The notes under the pieces: generated by a model
Seen by the model: only the letters and a program-made list of their open reading frames with translations
Database searches by the model: none
Told to the model about the DNA's origin: nothing
Assembly (NCBI RefSeq): GCF_052115025.1
Contig: NZ_JBFRFW010000009.1
Coordinates: 186,001-250,000 of the forward strand
Origin: Bradyrhizobium_A sp052115025
Lineage (GTDB): Bacteria > Pseudomonadota > Alphaproteobacteria > Rhizobiales > Xanthobacteraceae
Direction of reading: 5' to 3'
Length of the DNA stretch: 64,000 nt
Made by a program: the position numbers and the translations under genes
Part shown: positions 1 through 8,010 of the stretch, piece after piece
How the letters are laid out: the number at the start of each line of letters is the position of its first letter
Position numbering within the stretch: the first letter of the stretch is position 1

Positions 1-29
1 AGGCGTTTTCGCAACAAGCGTTGACGTAT

Positions 30-60
30 AGCCCAGGTGAACGAAGCGACACCCGGGATT
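30..60. repeat. Short palindromic repeat (GCCC..GGG hairpin type)
   Basis: The stretch carries CCCAGGTG followed by CACCCGGG around a GAACGAAGCGA core. A related element with the core ATCGCTGCGCTCATCC lies at 8242-8275. It is an interspersed hairpin repeat, not a gene. The rest of bases 1-112 holds nothing else I can name. Confidence 0.4.
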
Positions 61-112
61 CTCCGAGCATGCATGTTGGACGGCGTCCCCGCTACGCGGC
101 GAGAGATCGCCT

Positions 113-1918
113 TCAGCTCCTCATGCTCGACACCACGATGCTGGCGACGTCGGAGTAGATCTCGACCAGCGGGTTGACCACCGGGTGCAGCGCGTTCTTC
201 GACACCAGGCGATCGTGCAGCACGAGGTGGTCGATGCCGGTGGTGAGGAAGCAGGCGACGGCGTCGCGCGGCGTCTCGACGATCGGCTCGCCCTTGACGT
301 TGAACGAGGTGTTGAGCAGCACCGGAACGCCGGTCAGCGCTTCGAACGCCTTGAGCAGCCGATAGAGCTCCGGATTGGTCTGTTCGCGCACGGTCTGCAC
401 CCGTGCGGTGCCGTCGACATGGACGATCGCCGGGATGCGGTCGCGCCATTCGGGCCGCACGCGCTTGGCGATCAGCATGAAGGGAGAATCCTCCTCGCCC
501 TCGAACACTTCCCTGGCGCGTTCGTACAGCACGATCGGCGCGAACGGCCGGAACGCCTGGCGATGCTTCACCCGCTTGTTGAGGATGTCCTTCATCTCCG
601 CGCGGCGCGGATCGGCGATGAGGCTGCGGTTACCGAGGGCGCGCGGGCCGAACTCGGAGCGGCCCTGGAACCAGCCGATCACCTTCTGCTCGGCGAGCAG
701 TTTTGCTGTGTCGGCGGCGATGTCGGCGCTGCGGGTCGCTTTGGTCTGCACGCTGATCAGCGGCCGCTGGATCGCGGCATCGATCTCTGCGTCGCTATAC
801 GGCCGCCCGGTGTAGGCATGCTCCATGACATAGGCGCGCGGCTGCTGCAGCAGCGCGATGTGGCCGTAGAGCGCGCAGCCGATGGCGATGCCGTCGTCGC
901 CGGCGGCCGGCTGGATCCAGACATTGTCGAAGCCGGCCTCGCGGGCGATGCGGCCGTTGGCGACGCAGTTCAGCGCGACGCCGCCGGCGATGCACAGGTT
1001 CTTGGCCCCCGTGGTCTCGCGCAGCCAGTTGGCGCGCGCCAGCAGCACCTTCTCGGTGTCGTCCTGCACCCGCCAGGCGACGTCCTCCCAGTGCGACACA
1101 TGTGGGCTCTTCTCCCACGACTGGTCGCTGTCGAGCACGAACGGATGGTCGAGGTCGCGCGTCCATGGCGGCACCTCGAGCGCGCCGTCGCGCAGCTGCA
1201 TCAGCGACCTGACGCGTTCGGGCCGGCCGTAGGGCGCCAGTCCCATCAGCTCGCCGCACTTGTTCCAGTCGCCGAACACATAGGTCGAGGCGCGGCTGTA
1301 CAGCGCGCCGAGCCCGCGCATGTTGTAGAATTCATCGCTGAGGAAGCCGCGCTCCGGCTCCATCCACACCTTCTTCAGGCAGGTGAGCTCGCGCCCCCTG
1401 AAAGTGTAATAGCTCTCCGACTCGCGGGCGAGCGGGCCGGCAGCATCGGCGGGGTAGGGCTCCGACACGTCCGACTTGTAGCTGCCGACGCCGTCGACGA
1501 TCATGATCGCGCCCTCGTCGAACGGCGAGGCGGCGAACGCGCTGAAGGCGTGGGCGAGATGGTGCGAGATCGACACCACCTTGGCCGAGGCCGACTGGAA
1601 CAGCGGATGGGCCGTCGCGGTGGCGCGCTCCGGTTCCGGCAGGAAACCCGGCATGTCCTGATAGACCAGCCGCTCCTCCATCTCCGGCACCGGCAGGATG
1701 TAGCAGTTGCGCACCACCAGATCGACGTCGTCCAGCGTGATGCCCTCGGCATTCAGGCAGTAGTCGATCACCTCTTTATAGAAGCCGCTGGCGTGCTTCT
1801 CGCGGGTGATGCGCTCCTTGGCGATCGCCACCGCGATGGCGCCGTCGCGCAGCAGGCAGGCGCTGACGTCATGATCGTAGGTGTTGAGGCCGAGGACATA
1901 GGTGTGGGCTTTGGGCAT
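113..1918 (-). CDS. O-carbamoyltransferase, NodU/CmcH family
   Basis: This 601-residue enzyme belongs to the family that transfers a carbamoyl group from carbamoyl phosphate to a hydroxyl, as NodU does on Nod factors and CmcH on cephalosporins. Visible landmarks are an N-terminal ASKHA-type segment (VLGLNTYDHDVSACLLRDG), the GGVALNCVANG block, GWFQGRSEFGPRALGNRS, and the C-terminal LNTSFNVKGEPIVETPRDA, all characteristic of NodU-type proteins. I chose the ATG at 1918 because the preceding in-frame residues are Arg-rich and unlike the family, although no clear ribosome binding site precedes it. No nod, antibiotic or polysaccharide genes adjoin it, so the acceptor is unknown. Length matches the family. 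The family call is firm, the substrate is not. Confidence 0.93.
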   Translation of the reverse strand: MPKAHTYVLGLNTYDHDVSACLLRDGAIAVAIAKERITREKHASGFYKEVIDYCLNAEGITLDDVDLVVRNCYILPVPEMEERLVYQDMPGFLPEPERATATAHPLFQSASAKVVSISHHLAHAFSAFAASPFDEGAIMIVDGVGSYKSDVSEPYPADAAGPLARESESYYTFRGRELTCLKKVWMEPERGFLSDEFYNMRGLGALYSRASTYVFGDWNKCGELMGLAPYGRPERVRSLMQLRDGALEVPPWTRDLDHPFVLDSDQSWEKSPHVSHWEDVAWRVQDDTEKVLLARANWLRETTGAKNLCIAGGVALNCVANGRIAREAGFDNVWIQPAAGDDGIAIGCALYGHIALLQQPRAYVMEHAYTGRPYSDAEIDAAIQRPLISVQTKATRSADIAADTAKLLAEQKVIGWFQGRSEFGPRALGNRSLIADPRRAEMKDILNKRVKHRQAFRPFAPIVLYERAREVFEGEEDSPFMLIAKRVRPEWRDRIPAIVHVDGTARVQTVREQTNPELYRLLKAFEALTGVPVLLNTSFNVKGEPIVETPRDAVACFLTTGIDHLVLHDRLVSKNALHPVVNPLVEIYSDVASIVVSSMRS

Positions 1919-2349
1919 GCGGCTTTCGTGGCGGAGGAGAGAGAATGCGAAGCGAACCGTCGGATGGGACGCTGCAGCAGCCCGTTCGGTTCGATCCTGG
2001 CGACGTGGCCGTGGTCTTATACGTGATCCGGCGCGGCCTGCCTGCTGTGCGACGCAGCAAAAACATCGCTGAACATGATGCGCCACGCCGACATTTCCCG
2101 ATGTTGCTGCACCTCCTGATGTCGCTGCGTCGAACCGTCGCGCGTCATCCTGCGACCACGGTGTTATCGGTTGCGAAAGGAGCGGTGTGCAAGCGATTGC
2201 TTGACCCGTTAGGAGCGCGTCCGTATCCTGCCGCGGTTACGGGGACATTGCGCGAGTCTTATGGGCTCGACGTCGAGGCGTTGCCCTCGACCTGCCCGGC
2301 TGATGCGGTGCGCACCAGCCCGGCGCCTGAGAAGACCAGGAGAACATGA
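1919..2349. other. Intergenic region, nothing recognised
   Basis: About 430 bases lie between two divergent genes. Open frames here lack any recognisable protein feature. The region presumably holds both promoters. An AGGAG-type ribosome binding site just before 2350 belongs to the small secreted protein. Confidence 0.4.
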
Positions 2350-2670
2350 ATGACCATTGCGAAGACCCGTAAACCTTTTCTGACACGCGCGCTGGCCGCC
2401 CTGACGCTGATCGCGATCTATGGCGCCAGCCTGATCGGCACCACTGCAGTGATGACGGCGGCCGGCACCACAGCGGCGGAAGCCCGTGGCGGCGGACGTG
2501 GTGGTGGTCGTGGCGGCGGCTGGGGTCGCGGCGGTGGCTGGCGCGGCGGAGGCTGGAGCCGTGGTCGCGGCTGGGGTCGCGGACGCGGCTGGGGTCGTGG
2601 ACGCGGCTGGGGCTTTGGCCCGGGCTGTTTCTACAATCGCTGGGGCCGGCTGGTTTGCCCGTATTATTGA
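2350..2670 (+). CDS. Small secreted Gly/Arg/Trp-repeat protein
   Basis: This 106-residue protein has an N-terminal membrane/export segment (residues about 12-45, ending near AAEARG). A low-complexity region of GGG, GGW, WGRG and GWGRGR units follows, and the tail has two cysteines (GCFYNRWGRLVCPYY). Small secreted proteins with such tails are common in Rhizobiales and mostly uncharacterised. The repeats resemble glycine-rich precursor peptides of the GrrA type, which radical-SAM enzymes crosslink at aromatic-x-x motifs. No radical-SAM gene is in the window, so that reading is only a possibility. An AGGAG-like site precedes the ATG and a strong terminator follows, which suggests a single-gene transcript. 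Confidence 0.7.
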   Translation: MTIAKTRKPFLTRALAALTLIAIYGASLIGTTAVMTAAGTTAAEARGGGRGGGRGGGWGRGGGWRGGGWSRGRGWGRGRGWGRGRGWGFGPGCFYNRWGRLVCPYY

Positions 2671-2720
2671 TCTGACGTCGGCCGGCGCGGATCCGCGCCA
2701 GTGCCATCTGAAGTTTCGTG

Positions 2721-2760
2721 CGAGGTGCGCCGGTTCGCCGGCGCACCTCGTGCCATTTTT
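2721..2760 (+). terminator. Rho-independent terminator
   Basis: A perfect 13-bp stem (2721-2733 with 2738-2750) closes a TTCG tetraloop, and TTTTT follows at 2756-2760. It lies 50 bases after the stop of the Gly/Arg/Trp-repeat gene. Confidence 0.9.
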
Positions 2761-3005
2761 GTGTCGGGCAAATGCGTTGCCGGCGCGGGAGGGGCGTGCA
2801 GCATGAGGTTTCTCAGGTCCTCGACGTACCGATCTCTTCTGGAAATTATTTTCTCTTTTTAGTAAAATTATTAGAATAAATCATCTGTTTTTCGCCCTCG
2901 GCGAGCGACATCTGTCCTTATTTCCCTGCGGCAATGGACCGCAATCGCCCCCTCCCTTATTTACTAATCCTTGCAAGGGTTTAATGCGCATCGGGCGGGC
3001 TGGCC
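2761..3005. other. AT-rich leader region
   Basis: Bases 2838-2885 are strikingly AT-rich (TTATTTTCTCTTTTTAG and similar) in an otherwise GC-rich neighbourhood. This probably marks the promoter of the YeeE/YedE gene downstream. I see no coding potential. Confidence 0.4.
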
Positions 3006-4064
3006 GTGTCCTCTCCAACGTTCATCGTCGTGGTTCTCGCCTTTCTGATCGGCCTCGTGTTCGGCTCGGTCGGGCTGCTGTCGGGCTTCTGTCTCAACAG
3101 CAGCATCAAGGACTGGCTGCAGGCGCAGGACGGCCGCAAGCTCCGCAGCTTCGCGCTTGCCGCCGCCGTCGCGGTGCTGGCGACCCAGCTTGCCGCCGCC
3201 ACCGACCTCGTTGATCTCTCCAGGTCGATCTACCTGCAGCCGCAGTTCTCCGCGCCGCTGATGTTCGCCGGCGGCCTGTTGTTCGGCTACGGCATGATCC
3301 TCGCCAATGGCTGCGCCTCGCGCGCACTGGTGCTGCTCGGCCGCGGCAACCTGCGCTCGCTGGTGGTGGTGCTGGTGATCGCGGTGGTGGCGCAGATGAC
3401 GCTGAAGGGCCTCGTCGCACCGCTGCGCATCGCGCTGCTGCAGTGGTCGCAGGCGACGCCGGCCTTCAATGCGCTGCCGGCAATCGCCGCCCATCTCGGC
3501 CTTGGCGATGGCGCCGCGCATGTCGCCGCCGCACTGCTGGTCGCGGTGCCGCTCGCCATCTTCGCGCTCGCCGACGCACGCTTCCGCCGCGCGCCGCTGC
3601 AGGTCGCCGCCGGTCTCGCCATGGGCGCGCTGGTGGTCGCCGGCTGGCTCGCCACCGGCTATGTCGGCGCCGACGATTTCAATCCGGTGCCGGTGACGTC
3701 GCTGACCTTTGTCGCGCCGCTGTCCGACACGCTGCAATACGTCATGCTCTCCACCGGCCTCACCATGAGCTTCGGCACCGCGCTGGTACCCGGCGTGATC
3801 GCCGGCAGCTTTATCACTGCGGCCTTGACCCGCGGCTTTCACGTCGAGGGCTTCAGCTCGGCCAATCACATGCTGCGCTCGATCGGCGGCGCCGCGCTGA
3901 TGGGCTGCGGCGGCGCGCTCGCCTATGGCTGCTCGGTCGGCCAGGGCCTCACCGGCGTGTCGACGCTGTCGATCGGCTCGTTCGTCGCGGTCGCCGGCAT
4001 TTTCGCCGGCGCGGTCGCGGGCCTGCGCGGCCGCCTGCGCGTGCCGGCGCTGCAGCCGACCTGA
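3006..4064 (+). CDS. YeeE/YedE family (DUF395) inner-membrane sulfur transporter
   Basis: This is a 352-residue, very hydrophobic protein with about nine or ten membrane segments. It has the family's signature cysteine motifs: SGFCLNSS near residue 27, NGCASRALV near 101, and GCGGALAYGCSVGQGLTG near the C-terminus. YeeE/TsuA proteins import thiosulfate by passing it between conserved cysteines, and SoxT proteins of sulfur oxidisers belong to the same family. The Sox locus 5 kb away makes import of a sulfur compound a reasonable role, but the gene is not in that operon. The start is GTG at 3006, since the first membrane helix begins within ten residues and no better start exists. Family call firm, substrate inferred. 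Confidence 0.9.
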   Translation: MSSPTFIVVVLAFLIGLVFGSVGLLSGFCLNSSIKDWLQAQDGRKLRSFALAAAVAVLATQLAAATDLVDLSRSIYLQPQFSAPLMFAGGLLFGYGMILANGCASRALVLLGRGNLRSLVVVLVIAVVAQMTLKGLVAPLRIALLQWSQATPAFNALPAIAAHLGLGDGAAHVAAALLVAVPLAIFALADARFRRAPLQVAAGLAMGALVVAGWLATGYVGADDFNPVPVTSLTFVAPLSDTLQYVMLSTGLTMSFGTALVPGVIAGSFITAALTRGFHVEGFSSANHMLRSIGGAALMGCGGALAYGCSVGQGLTGVSTLSIGSFVAVAGIFAGAVAGLRGRLRVPALQPT

Positions 4065-4110
4065 CGGCAGCTCTTTCGCTTCAGCAACGCGCGCGCCCCG
4101 CGCGGCACGC

Positions 4111-4764
4111 TCATATGCGCTGGGTCAGGCCCTTCTGCGTCATCCGCCAGATCAGGAGATCGATGCGGTCCTGGCCGAAGAACGGCTCGCCCTCGAACAC
4201 GAAGGTCGGCACGCCCCAGTGGCCGGACGCGGCATGGTCGCGCTCGTTGTCGGCGATGACGGCCTCATAGCGATCGGGATCGGCTGTGATCGCCGCATCG
4301 AGCGCCGCGAGGTCGAAGCCGGCGGCGGCCGCGGCGCGCGCCAGGTGGTCGCCTTCGGTCCAGTTGGCGACGCTGCCGTCCCACAGCACCGGCGCGATCG
4401 CCGCAGTGAAGGCGAGCGCGCGGTTGTCGAGCTGCGCCGCGGCGGCGAGGCGGGTCAGGCGGTGGATGTAGGGCTGTTCGGCTGCGACCTCGAGCGTCGC
4501 CATGTCCTGCACGATCGGATCGGGCCGCGGAAAGCGGAATGGGATGCCTTCGTAGTCAGCAACGCGCTTGCTGTCGCGCACCACATAGCGCGCGAACCGC
4601 GGATCGGCGCGTTTGAAGAAACCGGGCACCCGCACCGCGAGCGGATAGACCGGACGCAGCCGCACGTCGACGTCGTAGTCCTTCACCATGCGGCTGGTCT
4701 TGTGCAGCGCCAGGTAGCTGTAGGGACTGCGGAATGAAAAGAACAGGTCGACCGCGAACGGCAT
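4111..4764 (-). CDS. 2-hydroxychromene-2-carboxylate isomerase / DsbA-like (GST kappa) protein
   Basis: This is a 217-residue thioredoxin-fold protein with the N-terminal FSFRSPYSYLA motif, where a Ser replaces the CxxC of DsbA, and the C-terminal GVPTFVFEGEPFFGQDR motif. Both are typical of the 2-hydroxychromene-2-carboxylate isomerase/GST-kappa group. Characterised members isomerise aromatic degradation intermediates with glutathione. The gene begins 7 bp after the stop of an upstream P450 on the same strand, so the two are almost certainly co-transcribed and probably act on one substrate. No other naphthalene-pathway genes are near, so that pathway should not be assumed. Confidence 0.85.
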   Translation of the reverse strand: MPFAVDLFFSFRSPYSYLALHKTSRMVKDYDVDVRLRPVYPLAVRVPGFFKRADPRFARYVVRDSKRVADYEGIPFRFPRPDPIVQDMATLEVAAEQPYIHRLTRLAAAAQLDNRALAFTAAIAPVLWDGSVANWTEGDHLARAAAAAGFDLAALDAAITADPDRYEAVIADNERDHAASGHWGVPTFVFEGEPFFGQDRIDLLIWRMTQKGLTQRI

Positions 4765-4771
4765 CGCCGCC

Positions 4772-6160
4772 TCAGCCGCGCGGCGCCAGCGTCACCTTCA
4801 GGCCGTCCCTGGGTTTGGGGATCGGCCACATCTGCCACGCCGGCGTGTAGCCCGGCGCCACCGACACCGTCAGATTGCGCAGGAGGTGCACCGCGAAGCA
4901 CTTGGCCTGCATGTAGGCGAAGTGCAGTCCCAGGCACATGTGGGCGCCGCCGCCGAACGGCACATAGGCGAAACGGTGCCGTGCGCGCTGCGCTTCGTCG
5001 GTGAAGCGCAGGGGATCGAAGATCTCCGGCTCGGGCCAATGCTCCGGCATGTGATGGGTGTAGAGCGTGTTGACCCCGGTGAGCGTGCCGGCGGGAATGG
5101 TGAAGCCGCGGAAGCTGAAGTCGCGCGTGGCGCGGCGCGGCATCGAGGGCACCGGCGGGTTGAGCCGCATCGCCTCCTTGAACGCCATCTCGGTCAGCGG
5201 CAGCGCCTCCAGCTTGTCGAACGGCAGCGGCTCGCCGGGCGCGAGGCCGAGCGCCTCGACCTCCGCGCGCAGGCGCTGCTGCCATTGCGGGTCGGCGGCG
5301 AGGAAGTAGACCATCGAGGTCAGCGACGACGTCAGCGTGTCGTGCGCCGCCATGGTCAGGAAGCTCATGTGGTCGACGATGTCCTGCGTCGACAGCAGCG
5401 CGCCGTCCTCGTGGGTCGCCTGGCACAGCTGCGAGAACAGGTCGTCGCCGCCGCGGGCGCGGCGGATCGGAATCTGCTCGGAGAAATACGCGATGATGCG
5501 CTTGCGGCCGGCGACGCCGCGCGCCATCTGGCTGCCGGGCAGCGGCTTGCGGATCACGGCGACGGACGCTGCCACCATGTCGACGAAGGCGCGCGTCACC
5601 TCGGTGGTCTCGGCGCCGATGTCGGTGCCGAGGAACGAGGTCGCGGCAAGGTCGAGGGTGAGCTGCTTCATCGCCGGATAGAACAGCATCTCGCCGGGCG
5701 TCTGCCGCCACTGCGCGACGCGCGCGGCGATGCCGGCATCGAGCTGGGCGAGGTACGACTTCATCGGCCCGGCCTTGAACGCCACCGACAGCGCGCGGCG
5801 GTGCAGCCGGTGCTCGTCGAAGTCGAGCAACATCAGGCCGCGCGGAAACAGCAGGCCGAGGATCGAATCCCAGCCATGGGTCGAGGAGAACAGCTTGGTC
5901 TGGTCGAGATAGACGAACTCGTTGGCCTCCGGGCCGAGCAGCGCGATGCTGGTCTCGCCGAGCAGCCGCGAGCGGTAGACCGGGCCGAAGCGCTTCGCCA
6001 TGCGTTGCGCCTCGCCGAGCGGATCGGCGAGGACATTGAAGGTGCGGCCGATCAGCGGCCAGCCTTCGTCGCCGGGAATATGCCGCAGCGCGGCACGGTC
6101 GGCGCGGGCGAGGCGGGATTCGGCGGTAAGGGCGGGGGACGTCAGGCTCGGCATCGACAT
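4772..6160 (-). CDS. Cytochrome P450
   Basis: This 462-residue P450 has the heme-binding motif FGGGAHMCLG with the thiolate ligand at Cys409. It also has the I-helix motif AAHDTLTSS, the K-helix ExxR (KEAMRL), and a PLIGRTFNVLADP N-terminal region like CYP120/CYP26-type enzymes. There is no membrane anchor, so it is soluble. P450s insert one oxygen atom from O2 and need external electron donors; none is adjacent (the nearest ferredoxin/reductase pair is 53 kb away). I chose ATG 6160 because GGAGAG lies five bases upstream; a second ATG sits two codons in. It is the first gene of a two-gene unit with the isomerase-like protein. Substrate unknown. Confidence 0.95.
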   Translation of the reverse strand: MSMPSLTSPALTAESRLARADRAALRHIPGDEGWPLIGRTFNVLADPLGEAQRMAKRFGPVYRSRLLGETSIALLGPEANEFVYLDQTKLFSSTHGWDSILGLLFPRGLMLLDFDEHRLHRRALSVAFKAGPMKSYLAQLDAGIAARVAQWRQTPGEMLFYPAMKQLTLDLAATSFLGTDIGAETTEVTRAFVDMVAASVAVIRKPLPGSQMARGVAGRKRIIAYFSEQIPIRRARGGDDLFSQLCQATHEDGALLSTQDIVDHMSFLTMAAHDTLTSSLTSMVYFLAADPQWQQRLRAEVEALGLAPGEPLPFDKLEALPLTEMAFKEAMRLNPPVPSMPRRATRDFSFRGFTIPAGTLTGVNTLYTHHMPEHWPEPEIFDPLRFTDEAQRARHRFAYVPFGGGAHMCLGLHFAYMQAKCFAVHLLRNLTVSVAPGYTPAWQMWPIPKPRDGLKVTLAPRG

Positions 6161-6328
6161 CGGCGCTCTCCGGACTGGCGGCGTGGTCGGCTCGGTCGGG
6201 AGGATGTCGCGCGGGCCCGCGATTGGCAAGATCGCGCGCCGTAAAATCCGGACATGTGGATGACATTGTCCGCCGCCGCAATTGTGGCCGGGCGGCGCAG
6301 GCGCCCGCTCCCGGTCGTTGCGATCCCG

Positions 6329-6775
6329 TCAGTTGCGGATCTTGGCGCGGACCTTGGCGGTGTTCAGGGTCACGGCGGCGCGGATGAGGGTCTTCAGCGC
6401 CTTCTCGTTGATCTCCTCGCCTTCGTGGACGTCGATGGCGCGCCGCGTGTTGCCGTCGAGACTGGAGTTGAACAGGCCTGCGGGATCGTCCAGCGCCGCG
6501 CCTTTGGCGAAGGTCATCTTCACGGCGCTCTTGTAGGTCTCGCCGGTGCAGATGATGCCGTCGTGCGACCACACCGGCACGCCGCGCCACTTCCACTCCT
6601 CGACGATGTCGGGATCGGCTTCTTTAATTAGAGCACGGAGCCGGCCGAGCGTCTTGCCGCGCCAGTCGCCGAGCTCCTTGATCCGCGCGTCGATCAGGTG
6701 GGACGGCGAGTCTCCCGTCTGCTTGTCCGTCGCGCCGCTCTTCGTCGTCTTCATGGGCGTTGCCGCTTTTGTCAT
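6329..6775 (-). CDS. DUF1801 (YdhG-like) domain protein
   Basis: This is a 148-residue soluble protein with the DUF1801 pattern: RLRALIKEADPDIVEEWKWRGVPVW, then YKSAVKMTFAKGAALDDPAGLFN, ending in a basic helix. Members of this family are small alpha/beta proteins of unknown biochemical role, often found beside SRPBCC and ArsR genes as here. Its ATG overlaps the stop of the preceding small membrane protein by 4 bp (ATGA), indicating translational coupling. It is the last gene of a four-gene run starting with the ArsR regulator at 7807. A later in-frame ATG at 6754 is possible. Confidence 0.85.
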   Translation of the reverse strand: MTKAATPMKTTKSGATDKQTGDSPSHLIDARIKELGDWRGKTLGRLRALIKEADPDIVEEWKWRGVPVWSHDGIICTGETYKSAVKMTFAKGAALDDPAGLFNSSLDGNTRRAIDVHEGEEINEKALKTLIRAAVTLNTAKVRAKIRN

Positions 6776-7011
6776 GGCTGTTGTCCCGCGCGCGTCACCT
6801 CAGGCGCGCCGGTGCGCGACCGCGTGACATAGGGCAGTGCGAACAGATAAAGGCCGCTGAGCAGCAGCAGGACGAGCGGGAACAGGGCCAGGAGCCCAAC
6901 CCAGATGGCTTGTTTCTCCTGCACCATGGCGATGATGTTGGCGATGACCGCGACCGTGAAGGCGATGGACAGCCAGCGGTGGACCTGCCGAATCCAAACG
7001 TTCCAGTTCAA
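6772..7011 (-). CDS. Small two-helix inner-membrane protein
   Basis: This 79-residue protein has two predicted membrane segments (roughly residues 13-30 and 37-62) and a polar tail. The start is a TTG at 7011, with GGAGGAG eight bases upstream; no ATG or GTG fits better. It sits between the SRPBCC gene and the DUF1801 gene and overlaps the latter by 4 bp, so it is probably part of the ArsR-controlled operon. I do not recognise a family with a known function. Confidence 0.7.
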   Translation of the reverse strand: MNWNVWIRQVHRWLSIAFTVAVIANIIAMVQEKQAIWVGLLALFPLVLLLLSGLYLFALPYVTRSRTGAPEVTRAGQQP

Positions 7012-7055
7012 GGGAATCTCCTCCGAAGTTGAGTTGTGATGGATGCTGGCGGACG

Positions 7056-7487
7056 TCAGTCCGTCCGCGCCACGACCTGCTCCAGGTCAGTGAGGAATTT
7101 CTGCCAGCCGAATCTGGCGCCGCCGTAGGCCTGCTTCTGATCCGGGTGGAAGCCCGCCTGCTCGACGCGCAGATGGGTCCCCGTGCTCGTTGGGGTGAGG
7201 GTGAAGGTCACGACGCTCTTCAGATTGAAGGCGGCATCGTCGTGCACGTGATCCCAGGTGTAGGACAGCGTGCGATGCGGTTCGATGGCAAGGACCTCGC
7301 AGTCGAGCACGCCGCCCCAGTCGCCGCGCAGATTGAAACGATGGCCGACGACAGGCTTGAAGTCGTTCTTCATCAGCCACTCCGCGATCAGGTGTGGTTG
7401 CGTCAGCGCGCGCCAGAGCTTTTCCGGCGGATGCGGGATCTCACGCTCGACAACGACGGAGCGCGTTTCGGTCGCGGCGTTGGTCAT
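7056..7487 (-). CDS. SRPBCC / AHSA1-type START-fold protein
   Basis: This is a 143-residue protein of the activator-of-Hsp90-ATPase homologue 1-like group. It opens with the typical REIPHPPEKLWRALTQPHLIAEWLMKNDF, continues with a LDCEVLAIEPHRTLSYTW core and ends with GWQKFLTDLEQVVA. These proteins form a hydrophobic-cavity helix-grip fold and are very often encoded directly after an ArsR repressor, as here with a 4-bp overlap. The ligand is unknown. It is probably transcribed with the ArsR gene and the two genes after it. Confidence 0.9.
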   Translation of the reverse strand: MTNAATETRSVVVEREIPHPPEKLWRALTQPHLIAEWLMKNDFKPVVGHRFNLRGDWGGVLDCEVLAIEPHRTLSYTWDHVHDDAAFNLKSVVTFTLTPTSTGTHLRVEQAGFHPDQKQAYGGARFGWQKFLTDLEQVVARTD

Positions 7488-7807
7488 TGGTCCATCCTTT
7501 TGAGCAGGTCTTCGAGGTGGTCGAACCGGTTTTCCCAGAAACCGGCCATCTGCTTCGTCCAGTCGATCAGCGGAGCGAGCGCGCCGAGCTGCGCGCTGTA
7601 ATGGGTCTGGCGTCCTTCATGGCGATCGTGCACCAGCCCGGCCTGCTTCAGCACCCCGAGATGCTTGGAGACGGCCGGTTGCGAGACTCCGGATCGGGCC
7701 GTCAGGGCGCCGACCGTCTGCTCGCCTTCGCGGCACAACCGCTCGAAGATCGCCCGCCGTGTGGGGTCGGCAAGCGTCCGGAAGAGCACATCGTGGGTGG
7801 TCGACAT
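7484..7807 (-). CDS. ArsR-family winged-helix repressor
   Basis: This 107-residue regulator has the ArsR pattern: FRTLADPTRRAIFERLCREGEQTVGALTARSGVSQPAVSKHLGVLKQAGLV (helix-turn-helix), followed by a wing and a C-terminal helix. It has only one cysteine (in LCREG), so a thiol-based metal site is unlikely. It heads a tightly packed operon with an SRPBCC protein, a membrane protein and a DUF1801 protein. Two copies of a 16-bp palindrome just upstream (7819-7834, 7844-7859) are the likely autoregulatory operators. The ligand is not apparent. Confidence 0.92.
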   Translation of the reverse strand: MSTTHDVLFRTLADPTRRAIFERLCREGEQTVGALTARSGVSQPAVSKHLGVLKQAGLVHDRHEGRQTHYSAQLGALAPLIDWTKQMAGFWENRFDHLEDLLKRMDQ

Positions 7808-7812
7808 TTCCT

Positions 7813-7859
7813 AATCAATAACTCGCTGGTTATTGATTGACCTATAACTGGCGAGTTAT
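7813..7859. promoter_or_regulatory. Paired ArsR operator
   Basis: Two 16-bp dyads, ATAACTCGCTGGTTAT (7819-7834) and ATAACTGGCGAGTTAT (7844-7859), have centres 25 bp apart. The reverse complement of the second matches the first at 14 of 16 bases. The first is nested in a longer perfect 10-bp inverted repeat (7813-7822 and 7829-7838). They lie 12-52 bases upstream of the ArsR start codon, so they probably form the autoregulatory operator. Confidence 0.75.
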
Positions 7860-8010
7860 GATTGAGTCAAGTGGGGTGGGGCGGCATGCGGGCGTGCCGC
7901 GACCCGATGATCCAGCGTGAGAGGGCGAGGGGGTGGAAGAGGTCCGCTAGCGGATGCGCAGAGCGAACCCACGGCTGCCCGGTTCATCTTGGGAGCTCGC
8001 CACACCCAAT

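Noticed and set aside
1945..2349. Open frame upstream of the Gly/Arg/Trp-repeat gene
   Set aside because: No recognisable composition or start signal. It overlaps the start region of the carbamoyltransferase and ends at the next gene's ribosome binding site.
4111..4764. Naphthalene catabolic operon
   Set aside because: The isomerase-like gene alone suggested it, but no dioxygenase, extradiol enzyme or aldolase of that pathway is nearby, so only the family is called.
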